Shown piece by piece: positions 50,707-60,276 of a stretch of 64,000 nt of DNA. The number at the start of each line of letters is the position of its first letter. The first letter of the stretch is position 1. The position numbers and the translations under genes are program-made. This DNA is from Lachnospiraceae bacterium UBA7202. GTDB lineage: Bacteria; Bacillota; Clostridia; Lachnospirales; Lachnospiraceae. Under the pieces are notes generated by a model. The model worked only from the letters and a program-made list of their open reading frames with translations. It ran no database searches and was not told the DNA's origin. Location of the stretch: NCBI GenBank assembly GCA_002490705.1, contig DKUO01000043.1, positions 1 through 64,000 of the forward strand, in the 5' to 3' direction.

Positions 50707-51843
50707 TTAATCCTGTAGTATCCTGACCGCCTTAAAGGGCGAACGGTAAGACACACTGGAAATACGGATACCTGTTCTGGGATTGCTTGCATGAATCACC
50801 TGTCCGTTTCCGATATAAATCGCCACATGATTGATGGTCTTGCCCTTTGCGTAAAAAATCAGATCTCCCGGTTTCGCCTCGGATACTTTGATGGTGGTGC
50901 CGCAGTTTGCCTGCGCCCTGGAATTCCGGGGAAGGTTCACCCCATACTTTTTAAAGACGCTCATGACAAAACCGGAGCAGTCTGTCCCGTTCGTCAGACT
51001 GGTGCCGCCCCACACATAAGGATTCCCCAAAAATTCCTTCGCATACTGACAGATATCCACGCGCACATCAGCGATTCCCTGCCCGTAGAGCAGTTCCGAC
51101 ATGGTAATTGCCGTGCCCAGTTCCGCGCTGACCTCTACATATTCCCCGGAGACATACACTTCATCATCATCCAGAAATACTTTTACCCAGTCGCCTTCCA
51201 CGGCCGACACTTCAAGCTCCTCTCCCCTCGGCACCAGCGTGATGACCTCCGACTCCGTGTTGGCTTCCGCCCTGACTTTTAAGCTGTCTGTGGTAACCGT
51301 TGCCACAGTTGTGGCCAGTTCCTCCGCCCTGAGCTTTGCCATAACGCCGGTGAGGAGGTAATCCCGGCTCACATAACCATCCACGTTCCCGGACTGGATG
51401 TGCGCCCACTCATCATCCATCTCAATCACCTCGCAGGCGGCATCCTTTGGCAGTTTTCCCACAAGCCTGCCATCCTCCGCGGCAATCGCCCGAATATTCA
51501 AATTATCGCTCACATCGGAGATTCCCAGATTGGTATACCCCCAGTTTGCTTCCTTTGCCCTCTCATAGGCAAGCGCATAGTCCTCCGCCGTCTTATCCGC
51601 AATCAGAACCACGCCTGCGCCGACGATATCTTCCTGCAAAACATCCTGCGCCGTCTCCTCCCCATCGCCCAAGATGCCGCCTTCTTCGTCAGTCGATTCT
51701 CCTTCCGTCTGCGCAGGTTCCCGGTCCAGATCCAGCTGGCCGATCGGAAGCAGATCCGGTATCGGCGTGGTGGCCTGTACCGGCAGCGATATCCCCGCAA
51801 TCATAACGCATGTTATGATGAGTAAAATCTTCTGTTTCTTCAT
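50707..51843 (-). CDS. Secreted NlpC/P60 peptidoglycan endopeptidase with SH3 domains
   Basis: A 378-residue cell-wall hydrolase: signal peptide (MKKQKILLIITCV, cleaved near PVQA), an acidic spacer, two bacterial SH3 repeats (about 95-160 and 180-240) and a C-terminal NlpC/P60 domain. Its catalytic Cys is in TDCSGFVMSVF and its His in NHVAIYIG. It cuts the D-Glu-diamino acid bond in stem peptides. The ATG at 51843 gives a normal signal peptide; an ATG at 51879 with a nearby GGGAC would add 12 residues. It follows the Na/Pi transporter gene by 42 bp. Confidence 0.93.
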   Translation of the reverse strand: MKKQKILLIITCVMIAGISLPVQATTPIPDLLPIGQLDLDREPAQTEGESTDEEGGILGDGEETAQDVLQEDIVGAGVVLIADKTAEDYALAYERAKEANWGYTNLGISDVSDNLNIRAIAAEDGRLVGKLPKDAACEVIEMDDEWAHIQSGNVDGYVSRDYLLTGVMAKLRAEELATTVATVTTDSLKVRAEANTESEVITLVPRGEELEVSAVEGDWVKVFLDDDEVYVSGEYVEVSAELGTAITMSELLYGQGIADVRVDICQYAKEFLGNPYVWGGTSLTNGTDCSGFVMSVFKKYGVNLPRNSRAQANCGTTIKVSEAKPGDLIFYAKGKTINHVAIYIGNGQVIHASNPRTGIRISSVSYRSPFKAVRILQD

Positions 51844-51885
51844 AACGTAAAACCAATTCCTCTCCCTGCCGTCTGTCATGTCCCT

Positions 51886-53520
51886 TTAGTTTGGCTCATA
51901 ATAGCTGTTGGCAAACGCGATATTCGTCGCATGATCCGCCACTCTCTCTAGCCCCGACACGATATCCGAAAACAGAGCGCCGGCCTCGGGCGAACACTCG
52001 TTATTCGACAGCCGTTCGATATGCTTTTGCTGTAATTCCTTTTCTTTCTCGTCGATGGCCTCCTCCAGATTCCTGATATCCTCCACATGTTCCTCCGTGC
52101 TCTTGACAAACATTTCAAAAGAGAAGCGCAGAATCGTGTTGACCATATCCATCATTTCTCCCAGCTCCCTCTGTGCCTCCTTGGAAAAGCCCACGCCCGT
52201 CTCCTGCCTGTGCACCGCCGAATCCGCAATATTCTCCGCGTGATCGCCAATCCGCTCAATATCGTTGACCACATGGAACAGGGCGCCGATACTCTTCAAG
52301 TCCTCGATCGGCAGGGTCGTCTGGTTGATCTTCACCAGATAGTTGGTGATGGCATGGCTTAAGAAGTCGATGTTCTTCTCCACCTCGTAAACCTCTTCGA
52401 TCTCTTCCTGATCCAATGTAATCAAAGCGTTCATCGCGCGATTCAAATTTTCATCCGCAAGGGAGCCCATACGATCCAGTTCCTTGATTACCTCCACCAC
52501 AGCGGTGGCGGGATTTAAGACCACCTTTTCCCCGATATATTTCAACTGATAGCTGTCGCGGTATCCGATCTTCTTGTCGTCGCCGGGCACCAGCAGATAA
52601 GTGAGTTTCACGATCTGCTGGATAAACGGCATCATAATGATAACCTGAAATACCTTAATCAAAATATGGGCATAGGCAACCGTGCGGCCCGCATCCCCGC
52701 GAGCCAGATAGGTAAGGCCGGCGACAATCTCTTCCACCGCAAGCGAGAATATTATGTAAACAATAATCGTACCGATGATATTGAAAACCAGATGGATCGC
52801 CGCCGCCCGTTTCGCGTCCTTCTTACCGTTTAACGAAGCCAGAAGAGCCGAAGTACAAGCGCCGATATTACAGCCCAAAATGATAAACATGCCGATATCC
52901 ATACTGAGCAGCCCCTGATTGGCAAGAAGCACCATGATACTGACTGTCACCGATGAGCTCTGAATCACCGCTGTGAGAAACGTCCCCAAAAGCACCGCCA
53001 GAAACGGCGACCGTAACGAGGAAAACATGGCAAGCACCATCGGCGAATCTTTCATGCCGGACATGGCGCCCGACATCGAACCCAATCCCATAAAGAGCAC
53101 ACCAAAACCGATGATAACTTCTCCCCATCTGGAAACCTTCTGTTTTTTGATAAACATGACGATCAACACGCCCGCAAGAAGGATCACCGGAGCCACTTTT
53201 TCTAATTTAAAGGAAACTAAGAGCGCCGTCACCGTTGTACCGATATTAGCGCCGAAGATCACGCCCGCCGCCTGCGTCAGCGTCATCAGACCGGAGTTTA
53301 CGAAACTGACTACCATGACCGTACAGGCTGATGATGACTGGATCACCGCCGTAAAGAACACACCTACCAGAATTGCCGTAAAGCGGTTGGTCGTCAGCCG
53401 CTCCAAAATCCCTCTCAGCTTCGCGCCAGCAACCTTCTCTATGCTGTCGCTCATGATGCGCATGCCGTACAAAAACAGCCCAAGGCCGCCCGCCATGGAA
53501 AGAATGATTGATAGACTCAT
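51886..53520 (-). CDS. Na/Pi cotransporter family protein with PhoU-like domain
   Basis: A 544-residue membrane protein with the two inverted Na_Pi_cotrans repeats, each bearing a QSS motif (VIQSSSACTVMVVSF and VIQSSSVTVSIMVLL), about nine helices, and a cytosolic C-terminal PhoU-like helical domain (about 340-540). It imports phosphate or a similar anion; other YjbB-type homologues export phosphate. It has its own promoter and is possibly linked with the polyphosphate genes elsewhere in the window by function only. Confidence 0.92.
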   Translation of the reverse strand: MSLSIILSMAGGLGLFLYGMRIMSDSIEKVAGAKLRGILERLTTNRFTAILVGVFFTAVIQSSSACTVMVVSFVNSGLMTLTQAAGVIFGANIGTTVTALLVSFKLEKVAPVILLAGVLIVMFIKKQKVSRWGEVIIGFGVLFMGLGSMSGAMSGMKDSPMVLAMFSSLRSPFLAVLLGTFLTAVIQSSSVTVSIMVLLANQGLLSMDIGMFIILGCNIGACTSALLASLNGKKDAKRAAAIHLVFNIIGTIIVYIIFSLAVEEIVAGLTYLARGDAGRTVAYAHILIKVFQVIIMMPFIQQIVKLTYLLVPGDDKKIGYRDSYQLKYIGEKVVLNPATAVVEVIKELDRMGSLADENLNRAMNALITLDQEEIEEVYEVEKNIDFLSHAITNYLVKINQTTLPIEDLKSIGALFHVVNDIERIGDHAENIADSAVHRQETGVGFSKEAQRELGEMMDMVNTILRFSFEMFVKSTEEHVEDIRNLEEAIDEKEKELQQKHIERLSNNECSPEAGALFSDIVSGLERVADHATNIAFANSYYEPN

Positions 53521-53576
53521 GTGATTGTAAACGTCCTTCCTTTGTTCTTTTCCCCATTGAAAAGCTACACTTCTCT

Positions 53577-53605
53577 ATTGTATCGAAAAAAAAATCCTCT
53601 TACAA
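53577..53605 (-). promoter_or_regulatory. Promoter of the Na/Pi cotransporter gene
   Basis: TTGTAA (53600-53605), 17-bp spacer, TACAAT (53577-53582) on the minus strand, between ribF and the transporter. A TTGACA at 53613-53618 is 30 bp from the -10 and therefore out of register. Confidence 0.5.
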
Positions 53606-53614
53606 GCCCCTATG

Positions 53615-54529
53615 TCAAAAAAAAGCGTTTCTGCCCGACTCTACATCCTCCTCAATCTGACGGCGCAGCGCTTCCACGCTGTCAAAAGTCCGCTCAGGCC
53701 GGCGGAAGGCCAAAAGCTCTACCGTCATATCCCTGTCGTAAATTTCCCCCTCAAAATCGTAGAGATATGTCTCTACTCCCACAACCTGTTCCTCGGATAC
53801 CGTGGGTTTACAGCCCACATTGGTGATACCCCGGTAAGACCTGTCATTCAGAAAGGCTCTGGAATAGTAGACGCCGTTTGGCGGAAGCAGTTTACCGGCG
53901 TCCGGCAGGAGATTTGCCGTGGGCATGCCAAGCGTCCTGCCAAGCGCCCTGCCGTGCACCACCCTGCCGCTCACGCTGTAAGGCGCCCCCAGCATCAGGG
54001 TGACGTCCTGCATATTTCCCGCACGGACCGCCTCCCGCACTCTTGTCGAGCTGACCTCCTCCCCCTTCACGCGAACTTTCTCGATCAGCTCCACCTGATA
54101 GCCGAAATGCTCCGCATACCGGGCAAGAAGCGCATAGTCTCCGGCGCCTCCCTTCCCGAAGGAAACGTCCGGCCCGGCACAGAGGTAAGCCGTACGCATC
54201 TGCTTTGCCAGATAGCGGGACAAAAAATCCAAAGGCTGTGTAGCCGCCGTATCCCGGTTTAAAGGGAACTCAATCAGTACATCAATCCCCATCCCCGAAA
54301 AGACAGCCCGCTTTTCCTCTCTCGTGGACAGCTCTTTCTCATCCCCGCCGAAAAAAGAGGCCGCGGAGGTGTCAAAAGTAAACACCACCGCTTGAAGCCC
54401 CCTTTCCTTCTGTGCCAGCACCTGTCCCAAAAGTCTGCGGTGTCCCAGATGAACGCCGTCAAACTTTCCGAGAGCCACCGCACTTGGTTTCTCTAAATGA
54501 AATTCTGTCGTATTCTCAATAATCTCCAT
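53615..54529 (-). CDS. ribF: Bifunctional riboflavin kinase / FAD synthetase
   Basis: A 304-residue enzyme making FMN and FAD. The N-terminal FAD synthetase domain has GKFDGVHLGHRRLL and SSTRVREAVRAG; the C-terminal riboflavin kinase has GRALGRTLGMPTANL and GVYYSRAF. Start at ATG 54529 (MEIIENTTEF); an in-frame TTG at 54568 overlapping the truB stop is possible. Last gene of the rimP-infB operon, as in many Firmicutes. Confidence 0.95.
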   Translation of the reverse strand: MEIIENTTEFHLEKPSAVALGKFDGVHLGHRRLLGQVLAQKERGLQAVVFTFDTSAASFFGGDEKELSTREEKRAVFSGMGIDVLIEFPLNRDTAATQPLDFLSRYLAKQMRTAYLCAGPDVSFGKGGAGDYALLARYAEHFGYQVELIEKVRVKGEEVSSTRVREAVRAGNMQDVTLMLGAPYSVSGRVVHGRALGRTLGMPTANLLPDAGKLLPPNGVYYSRAFLNDRSYRGITNVGCKPTVSEEQVVGVETYLYDFEGEIYDRDMTVELLAFRRPERTFDSVEALRRQIEEDVESGRNAFF

Positions 54530-54564
54530 AGCGCCTGTCCCGTTACTTTCCTTTTCCGGTTTTA

Positions 54565-55473
54565 TCAAAGAAACATCTTTTCCGGCTTTGCCTCTTTCCG
54601 CTCCTCATCGTACCGGTAAATCCCGTAAAACCGTCCCGCCTCATCGTACATGCGAAGCCGTTCTTCCTCCTTCAGGCTTCCTGCCTCCGGAAGCAGTTTT
54701 GCCGGAAGCCGGTTTCCATTCTCCAAAAACCGCTTCCCTTCCGCTGTCACAGTCACGGCCCGGGCGGATGCGAACACGGCGTCGGGCGGTATTATAACAT
54801 CTGATATTTTATTTTTATCCCGCAGCCTTTCAATCTCCGAGAGCCGAAGCGCCTGATCGAGCCCGAACATGCCGACCCGGCTTCGCGTCAGGGACGCCAT
54901 CGCACCGCCGCACCCCAGCCGCTCCCCGATATCATGGCAGAGTGTGCGGATATAGGTTCCCTTGGAACAGACCACGCGAAACCGCACCTCAGGCAGAGCC
55001 GTCTCCAAAATCTCCAACTCGCTGATCTCCACCCGTCTGGGCCTGCGCTCCACTTCCCTGCCGGCTCTGGCCAGTTCATACAGCCTTTTTCCGTTCACCT
55101 TGAGGGCGGAGTACATGGGCGGTGTCTGTTCATAGCCGCCGAGAAAATGCAGGATGCTCTCCCGCACCCTTTCCTCCGTGACAGCCGACAGCGCTTCCCT
55201 GTCCGCTTTCCATAACACCTGTCCCGACAAATCCTGCGTATCTGTGGACACCCCGAGCCGCAGTGTGGCAATATACTCCTTATCCCAGTCTGTGAGCAGA
55301 TCGCACAGCTTTGTGCCCGAACCAAAACATACAGGAAGCACGCCGACCGCGTCCGGGTCGAGTGTCCCTGTATGTCCTATTTTTTTCTGTCTACAGATTC
55401 CCCTGAGCTTCGCCACCACATCGTGGGACGTAAACCCTGCCTCTTTATAAACATTCAAGATTCCGTTATACAT
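54565..55473 (-). CDS. truB: tRNA pseudouridine-55 synthase
   Basis: A 302-residue enzyme forming pseudouridine 55 in the T-loop of tRNAs. Signatures: GFTSHDVVAKLRG, GHTGTLDPDAVGVLPVC (catalytic Asp), YIATLRLGVSTDTQD and GTYIRTLCHDIG. A C-terminal extension of about 60 residues is usual for TruB. The start is ATG 55473; a GTG at 55479 is the alternative. Follows nrnA by 17 bp. Confidence 0.96.
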   Translation of the reverse strand: MYNGILNVYKEAGFTSHDVVAKLRGICRQKKIGHTGTLDPDAVGVLPVCFGSGTKLCDLLTDWDKEYIATLRLGVSTDTQDLSGQVLWKADREALSAVTEERVRESILHFLGGYEQTPPMYSALKVNGKRLYELARAGREVERRPRRVEISELEILETALPEVRFRVVCSKGTYIRTLCHDIGERLGCGGAMASLTRSRVGMFGLDQALRLSEIERLRDKNKISDVIIPPDAVFASARAVTVTAEGKRFLENGNRLPAKLLPEAGSLKEEERLRMYDEAGRFYGIYRYDEERKEAKPEKMFL

Positions 55474-55490
55474 AACCACGCTGTCTCTTT

Positions 55491-56450
55491 CTATTTCTGT
55501 TCCTTCTTCAGCTGGGCCGCAATCTCATGGGAAAGATTGTTGATATTGTCGTGATATGTACCGTTCATCGTACAGCCGGCAGCCCGCACATGTCCGCCGC
55601 CGCCAAATTTGACAGCCACCTTCGACACATCGACAAGTCCGTTTGAGCGCATGCTCACCTTGTATTCCAGCGTACCGGTCTCATACATGAAGATCGCGCA
55701 GTCCACACCCCTGACACCTTGAAGCTGATTCACAATGCCATCCAGATCCTTTGGCCCCACCTGATAGAACTCCATCATCCGGCGGCTCACCATGCTGACA
55801 ATACACCTGTCATCCATAAACCGCACACTCTCCAAAATCGCCCTTCCCATGATCTGGGTCTGTACATAAGTTTTCTCGAAGAAGGTTTCCTCTATCAGGC
55901 TTGAAAAATCAAATCCAAATTTAAGTAATTCCGCAGCGATCTGCAGCGTATGCGGAGACGTGTTGGAATAGCGGAAAACACCCGTGTCATGGGCGATGCC
56001 GATGTAAATCGCCTTGGCAATCTCCGTATCCACCAGTTCCGGCTCCATCAGATCGTAGAGCAGTTCCGCCGTGGAACTTCTCTCCGGCTCCACAATATTG
56101 ATATCCCCGCTGCCCGTGTTGCTGATATGATGATCGATATTGATACGCTTGCGCGCCCGTCTGAAGATAGACAGGGCATCGCCGAGCCGTTCGTCATTAC
56201 AATCCAGCGCGATAAATACATCATAACTTTTGTCAGTATTAAATTCGGATTTAATTTCTTCTATTCCTTCCAGGACATGAAAGGTCGCCGGAGGTTCTTC
56301 CAGATACATGTCAATCTCCGCCTGCGGCAGTTCCTTTTTCAGATAGCGGTATAAGGCCATGACAGAGCAGACGCAGTCTCCGTCTGGTCTTACATGCCCG
56401 CCAACCGCTATAGACTTTGCCCCTTGTAATTCACTACTGATTTTCTTCAT
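55491..56450 (-). CDS. nrnA: DHH-family bifunctional oligoribonuclease / PAP phosphatase (NrnA)
   Basis: A 319-residue DHH/DHHA1 phosphoesterase degrading nanoRNA and 3'-phosphoadenosine-5'-phosphate. Motifs: GHVRPDGDCVCS, FIALDCNDE, NIDHHISNTG (the DHH motif) and the C-terminal DHHA1 motif FGGGGHVRAAGC. The ATG at 56450 has GGGG at 7 bases; an ATG two codons upstream is too close to that site. Overlaps rbfA, consistent with operon coupling. Confidence 0.94.
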   Translation of the reverse strand: MKKISSELQGAKSIAVGGHVRPDGDCVCSVMALYRYLKKELPQAEIDMYLEEPPATFHVLEGIEEIKSEFNTDKSYDVFIALDCNDERLGDALSIFRRARKRINIDHHISNTGSGDINIVEPERSSTAELLYDLMEPELVDTEIAKAIYIGIAHDTGVFRYSNTSPHTLQIAAELLKFGFDFSSLIEETFFEKTYVQTQIMGRAILESVRFMDDRCIVSMVSRRMMEFYQVGPKDLDGIVNQLQGVRGVDCAIFMYETGTLEYKVSMRSNGLVDVSKVAVKFGGGGHVRAAGCTMNGTYHDNINNLSHEIAAQLKKEQK

Positions 56451-56838
56451 TTTCATTCCCCTTACCTGTCTCCGCTGCTTTTCGGTCCGACTCCACCACT
56501 TCCTCGATCCGCTTCGACATATTGACCCCGTAAGCGATCGACTGATCCATGATAAACTGAATCTGCGGCGTATTTCTCAAATTGATCGTGCGCGCCAGCT
56601 GTCCCCTGATATATCCCTCCGCGCTCTCAAGCCCGGCAAGCGTATCCGCCTGCGCCTTCTCGTCGCCGAGCACACTGATCCACGCCTTACAGGTCTTTAA
56701 ATCCGGAGCAACCTCTACCGCAACTACAGAAGTCATAGGTGCAATTCTGGGATCTTTGATCTCCCCGCGGATCATCTCCGCCAGTGCGCGCTGCACCTCC
56801 CCGTTGATGCGGGTGTTCTTGACACTATTCTTCCTCAT
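56434..56838 (-). CDS. rbfA: Ribosome-binding factor A
   Basis: A 134-residue KH-like factor for 16S rRNA 5' maturation and cold adaptation. Signature: NGEVQRALAEMIRGEIKDPRI near the N-terminus and LRNTPQIQFIMDQSI near the C-terminal end of the domain. ATG 56838 follows GGAGG at 5 bases; an in-frame start at 56880 is rejected. Downstream of infB as usual. Confidence 0.95.
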   Translation of the reverse strand: MRKNSVKNTRINGEVQRALAEMIRGEIKDPRIAPMTSVVAVEVAPDLKTCKAWISVLGDEKAQADTLAGLESAEGYIRGQLARTINLRNTPQIQFIMDQSIAYGVNMSKRIEEVVESDRKAAETGKGNENEENQ

Positions 56839-56907
56839 CGCTTCCTCCATACACCCCGACTTTGTGATGTTGTTGCACAAAGTCGCGTCTCAACTTGTTG
56901 AGACAGA

Positions 56908-59658
56908 TCACCTGGGTACCTCCACCATAATGTAAGCCTCTACCACATCCAGCTCCTGCATTTTGTCAAAGCCCTCGAACACAAGACCGCACTCAAACCC
57001 GGCCTTCACTTCCTTCACGTCGTCCTTAAAGCGCTTCAGGGAAGCAAGTTCGCCCTCGTAAATCTGCTCCTCGCCCCTGCGGATGCGGATCTTACACCCT
57101 CTCTGGAACTCGCCGTCAAGCACATAAGAGCCTGCAATATTGCCGATGGCGGATGCCTTGAAGATCTGGCGCACCTCAGCATGCCCGATGATCTTCTCCT
57201 CGAAAATCGGGTCTAACATTCCCTTCATGGCTGCCTCGATATCCTCGATCGCCTGATAGATCACCTTATAGAGACGCACATCCACGCCCTCGCGCTCCGC
57301 CACAGTCTTTGCGGTGGCGTCCGGTCTCACATTAAAGCCGATAATGATAGCCGAAGATGCGGAGGCAAGGGACACGTCGGATTCGTTGATCGCGCCTACG
57401 CCGCCGTGAATGCACTTCACCACCACTTCCTCGTTGGACAGCTTCATCAGGCTCTGCTTCAATGCCTCCACGCTGCCCTGCACATCCGCCTTGACAATCA
57501 GATTCAACTCTTTCAGATTGCCTTCCTGAATCTGGTTGAACAAATCGTCGAGAGACATCTTTGTCTTAGTATCTGCAAGCATTTCTTCCTTATGCTGCGC
57601 CATGTAGGTTTCTGCATAGGATTTTGCGCTCTTGTCATTCTCGTGAACGATAAATACCTCGCCCGCGCTGGGTACATCGGATAAGCCGAGAATTTCTACC
57701 GGCGTGGAAGGCTTCGCCTCCTTCACGCGTCTGCCCTTATCGTCAATCATGGCTCTTACCTTGCCATGGCTTGCCCCTGCGGAAATAAAGTCTCCCACAT
57801 GCAGCGTGCCCTTCTGTACCAGTACAGTGGCCACAGGGCCCCTGCCCTTATCAAGCTCCGCCTCAATGACAAGACCTCTGGCATTTCTGCTCGGATTCGC
57901 CTTTAACTCCAAAATCTCCGCCGTGAGCAGAATGGTCTCCAAAAGAGTCTCTATCCCTTCTCCCGACTTTGCAGACACCGGCACAAACTCTGTGGATCCG
58001 CCCCAGTCTACCGGGATCAGCTCGTACTCTGTCATTTCCTGCTTAACGCGGTCGATATTTGCATTCGGTTTGTCGATCTTGTTGACCGCTACAATAATCT
58101 CAATCCCCGCCGCCTTGGCATGATTGATGGCCTCCACCGTCTGCGGCATAACGCCGTCGTCGGCCGCTACCACCAGCACAGCAATATCCGTGGAGTTTGC
58201 GCCGCGCATACGCATGGCCGTGAAAGCCTCGTGGCCGGGCGTATCTAAGAAAGTAATGCTCTGTCCTTTGACGCTTACCGTGTACGCACCGATCGCCTGG
58301 GTGATACCGCCCGCTTCCTTATCCGTCACGTTCGTCTTACGGATGGCGTCGAGCAGAGACGTCTTACCGTGGTCGACATGGCCCATCACACAGATAACCG
58401 GCGGACGTGCCACCATAGTGGACGAATCTTCCTCCTCTTCCCGAAGAAGTTCCTCTATGACGTCGACCTTCACCTCTTTCTCACAGATGATCTCATACTC
58501 GATGGCGATATTCTCCGCCTCCTCAAAGCTCACATCGGAATTCAGGGTGACAATCTGTCCCTGTAAAAACAGTTTTTTAATGATCGCGGAGGGCTGGATT
58601 TTCATTTTATCCGCCAGTTCCCTGATCGTCAGGCTGTCGGGAATCGTAATCACTTTGATCTGCTCTTCCTTAGACTCCTCCGGCTTCTTTTCCGGTTTGA
58701 TGAACCGGCCCGCCTTATTGCGGTTCTTTACTGCCGCTTCATCCTCCTCATAAATATGATCCTTCTTGGAGCGTTTATTCCTGTCTTGGTTTGCCCTGCG
58801 CTTTTCCTCGTCCCTGTGATTGGACGTATCCTTACCGGGCGCCTCAGCGACAAAGTCCTTCGGACCGTTATTTTTCCGAAATCGATTGTCCGACCCGCCA
58901 TTTCCTCTCTGAGGGCGTTCACTATTTCCACCGCTCCTGCCGCCAGAGAAGGGAGCGCCGCCGCCTTTGCGATCAGTCTGACCGCCGTTATAATTCGTCC
59001 TGCTCTGATTCTCAGGTCTGCGATTTTCCCCTGCACTGCCCACTCTCTCCTGTTCCGGAACCGGTCTGCTGCCGGCCGCCGCATTCTTGTTATTTTCCCG
59101 TTTTTCCTGCTGCCGCTGTTCCAGTCTTCTCTCCTGTTGCTGCTTCTGTCTGACATCGTAAGGTTCTGCTGTCACCGGAATCGGTTTCTGCGTCGGGCGC
59201 ACGATTTTGTGGGGCGCATTCTGGGGCTGCACCGGACGGGAACCGTTAGACATTGACCGGTTGTTTCCCCTGTTTGGCTGACCGCCTCCCGCGCTCTGAC
59301 CCTGAGACGGGCGTCCCGCCATCTTGGAGTTGTGAGGGTTGCTCACGAAGATAATCCGTTTCTTCTTTGGCGCCTCCGCCTTCTCCTCTTTTCTGGCGCT
59401 TTCCGCCGCAGGGGCTTCCGCCTTCTTTGCGGCAGGCTCTGCCTTCCCGGCCTTTTCCTCCGCCGGCTTGCTTTCCTTTTCAGGCGCCTTCTCCTGCCCA
59501 GAAGAACCGAATTCCTTTCTCACAAGCGCAATCGCCTCATCCTCAATGGAACTCTGCGCCACCTTCACCTCATATCCTTTGGCCTGCAAAAAATCGATCA
59601 GTTCCTTACTCTTCCTGTCTACCTCTTTTGCCAGCTCATGTACTTTCATCTTCGCCAT
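56908..59658 (-). CDS. infB: Translation initiation factor IF-2
   Basis: A 916-residue GTPase that delivers initiator tRNA to the 30S subunit. The N-terminal IF2-N helix bundle (KVHELAKEVDRKSKELIDFL) is followed by a long low-complexity linker rich in Glu, Arg, Asn, Gly (about 75-325), a second IF2-N, then the G domain: GHVDHGKTSLLDAI, DTPGHEAFTAMRMRG, NKIDKPNA. C-terminal domains are complete. ATG 59658 follows GGTGGAGG; an earlier GTG codon in frame is not needed. Confidence 0.97.
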   Translation of the reverse strand: MAKMKVHELAKEVDRKSKELIDFLQAKGYEVKVAQSSIEDEAIALVRKEFGSSGQEKAPEKESKPAEEKAGKAEPAAKKAEAPAAESARKEEKAEAPKKKRIIFVSNPHNSKMAGRPSQGQSAGGGQPNRGNNRSMSNGSRPVQPQNAPHKIVRPTQKPIPVTAEPYDVRQKQQQERRLEQRQQEKRENNKNAAAGSRPVPEQERVGSAGENRRPENQSRTNYNGGQTDRKGGGAPFSGGRSGGNSERPQRGNGGSDNRFRKNNGPKDFVAEAPGKDTSNHRDEEKRRANQDRNKRSKKDHIYEEDEAAVKNRNKAGRFIKPEKKPEESKEEQIKVITIPDSLTIRELADKMKIQPSAIIKKLFLQGQIVTLNSDVSFEEAENIAIEYEIICEKEVKVDVIEELLREEEEDSSTMVARPPVICVMGHVDHGKTSLLDAIRKTNVTDKEAGGITQAIGAYTVSVKGQSITFLDTPGHEAFTAMRMRGANSTDIAVLVVAADDGVMPQTVEAINHAKAAGIEIIVAVNKIDKPNANIDRVKQEMTEYELIPVDWGGSTEFVPVSAKSGEGIETLLETILLTAEILELKANPSRNARGLVIEAELDKGRGPVATVLVQKGTLHVGDFISAGASHGKVRAMIDDKGRRVKEAKPSTPVEILGLSDVPSAGEVFIVHENDKSAKSYAETYMAQHKEEMLADTKTKMSLDDLFNQIQEGNLKELNLIVKADVQGSVEALKQSLMKLSNEEVVVKCIHGGVGAINESDVSLASASSAIIIGFNVRPDATAKTVAEREGVDVRLYKVIYQAIEDIEAAMKGMLDPIFEEKIIGHAEVRQIFKASAIGNIAGSYVLDGEFQRGCKIRIRRGEEQIYEGELASLKRFKDDVKEVKAGFECGLVFEGFDKMQELDVVEAYIMVEVPR

Positions 59659-59673
59659 ACTCACTACCTCCAC

Positions 59674-59997
59674 CTATTTCGAGTCTCCTAAATGCTTCCG
59701 TATCGAATTTGCAAATCCCTCATCTGTCACTGCAAGAACCGATCTCTCTTCCTTGCCCATGGAATGTCCGAGCACATCCTTCGTCCCATGGATCGCAAAG
59801 GGAACATTATAAAAATCACACATGTTACTATACTTTTTTCTGGTATTACCCGACGCATCCTCGGCTATAATGACCAGACTTGCCTTACCGCTTTTGACAG
59901 CCTGTTCCGTCGCAAATCCGCCACTGACAACATTTCTGGAGCGTTCGGCGAGTCCCAGCATAGATAATACCTTATCCTTCTCCGGTATCTGGCTCAT
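59674..59997 (-). CDS. ylxQ: L7Ae-family RNA-binding protein (YlxQ)
   Basis: A 107-residue L7Ae/L30e-like K-turn binding protein found between ylxR and infB in Firmicutes. Motifs: KVLSMLGLAERSRNVVSG and LVIIAEDASGNTRKK. ATG 59997 follows GAGGAGGG and overlaps the ylxR 3' end by 26 bp; an in-frame start at 60042 lies inside ylxR. Exact function unclear. Confidence 0.92.
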   Translation of the reverse strand: MSQIPEKDKVLSMLGLAERSRNVVSGGFATEQAVKSGKASLVIIAEDASGNTRKKYSNMCDFYNVPFAIHGTKDVLGHSMGKEERSVLAVTDEGFANSIRKHLGDSK

Positions 59998-60262
59998 GCC
60001 TGCCCTCCTCAAACTCCTTTTCCAGATTCTCGTATATTTCATCCGGTATGCTCATCTTGAAAGAGCGTTCCAGTCCCTTGTTTTTCTTCGCTTTCGCCAG
60101 ACACGCCAAGCTCTTGCAAAGGTACGCGCCCCTGCCGTTTTTTCTCCCGCTCATATCCAGAAGAATCGGACCTTCCGTGCTCTTTAACACGCGCATCATC
60201 TCTTTTTTATTTTTCATCTCTCCGCAGCCAATGCACTGGCGCAGTGAAATCTTTTTTGCCAT
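59972..60262 (-). CDS. rnpM: RNase P modulator RnpM (YlxR)
   Basis: A 96-residue YlxR-family protein with the signature LRQCIGCGEMKNKKEMMRV and GRKNGRGAYLCKS. B. subtilis YlxR (RnpM) binds RNase P RNA and modulates its activity. ATG after GAGGA, 14 bp after nusA. Confidence 0.93.
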   Translation of the reverse strand: MAKKISLRQCIGCGEMKNKKEMMRVLKSTEGPILLDMSGRKNGRGAYLCKSLACLAKAKKNKGLERSFKMSIPDEIYENLEKEFEEGRHEPDTGEG

Positions 60263-60276
60263 GCCATTCCTCGCTT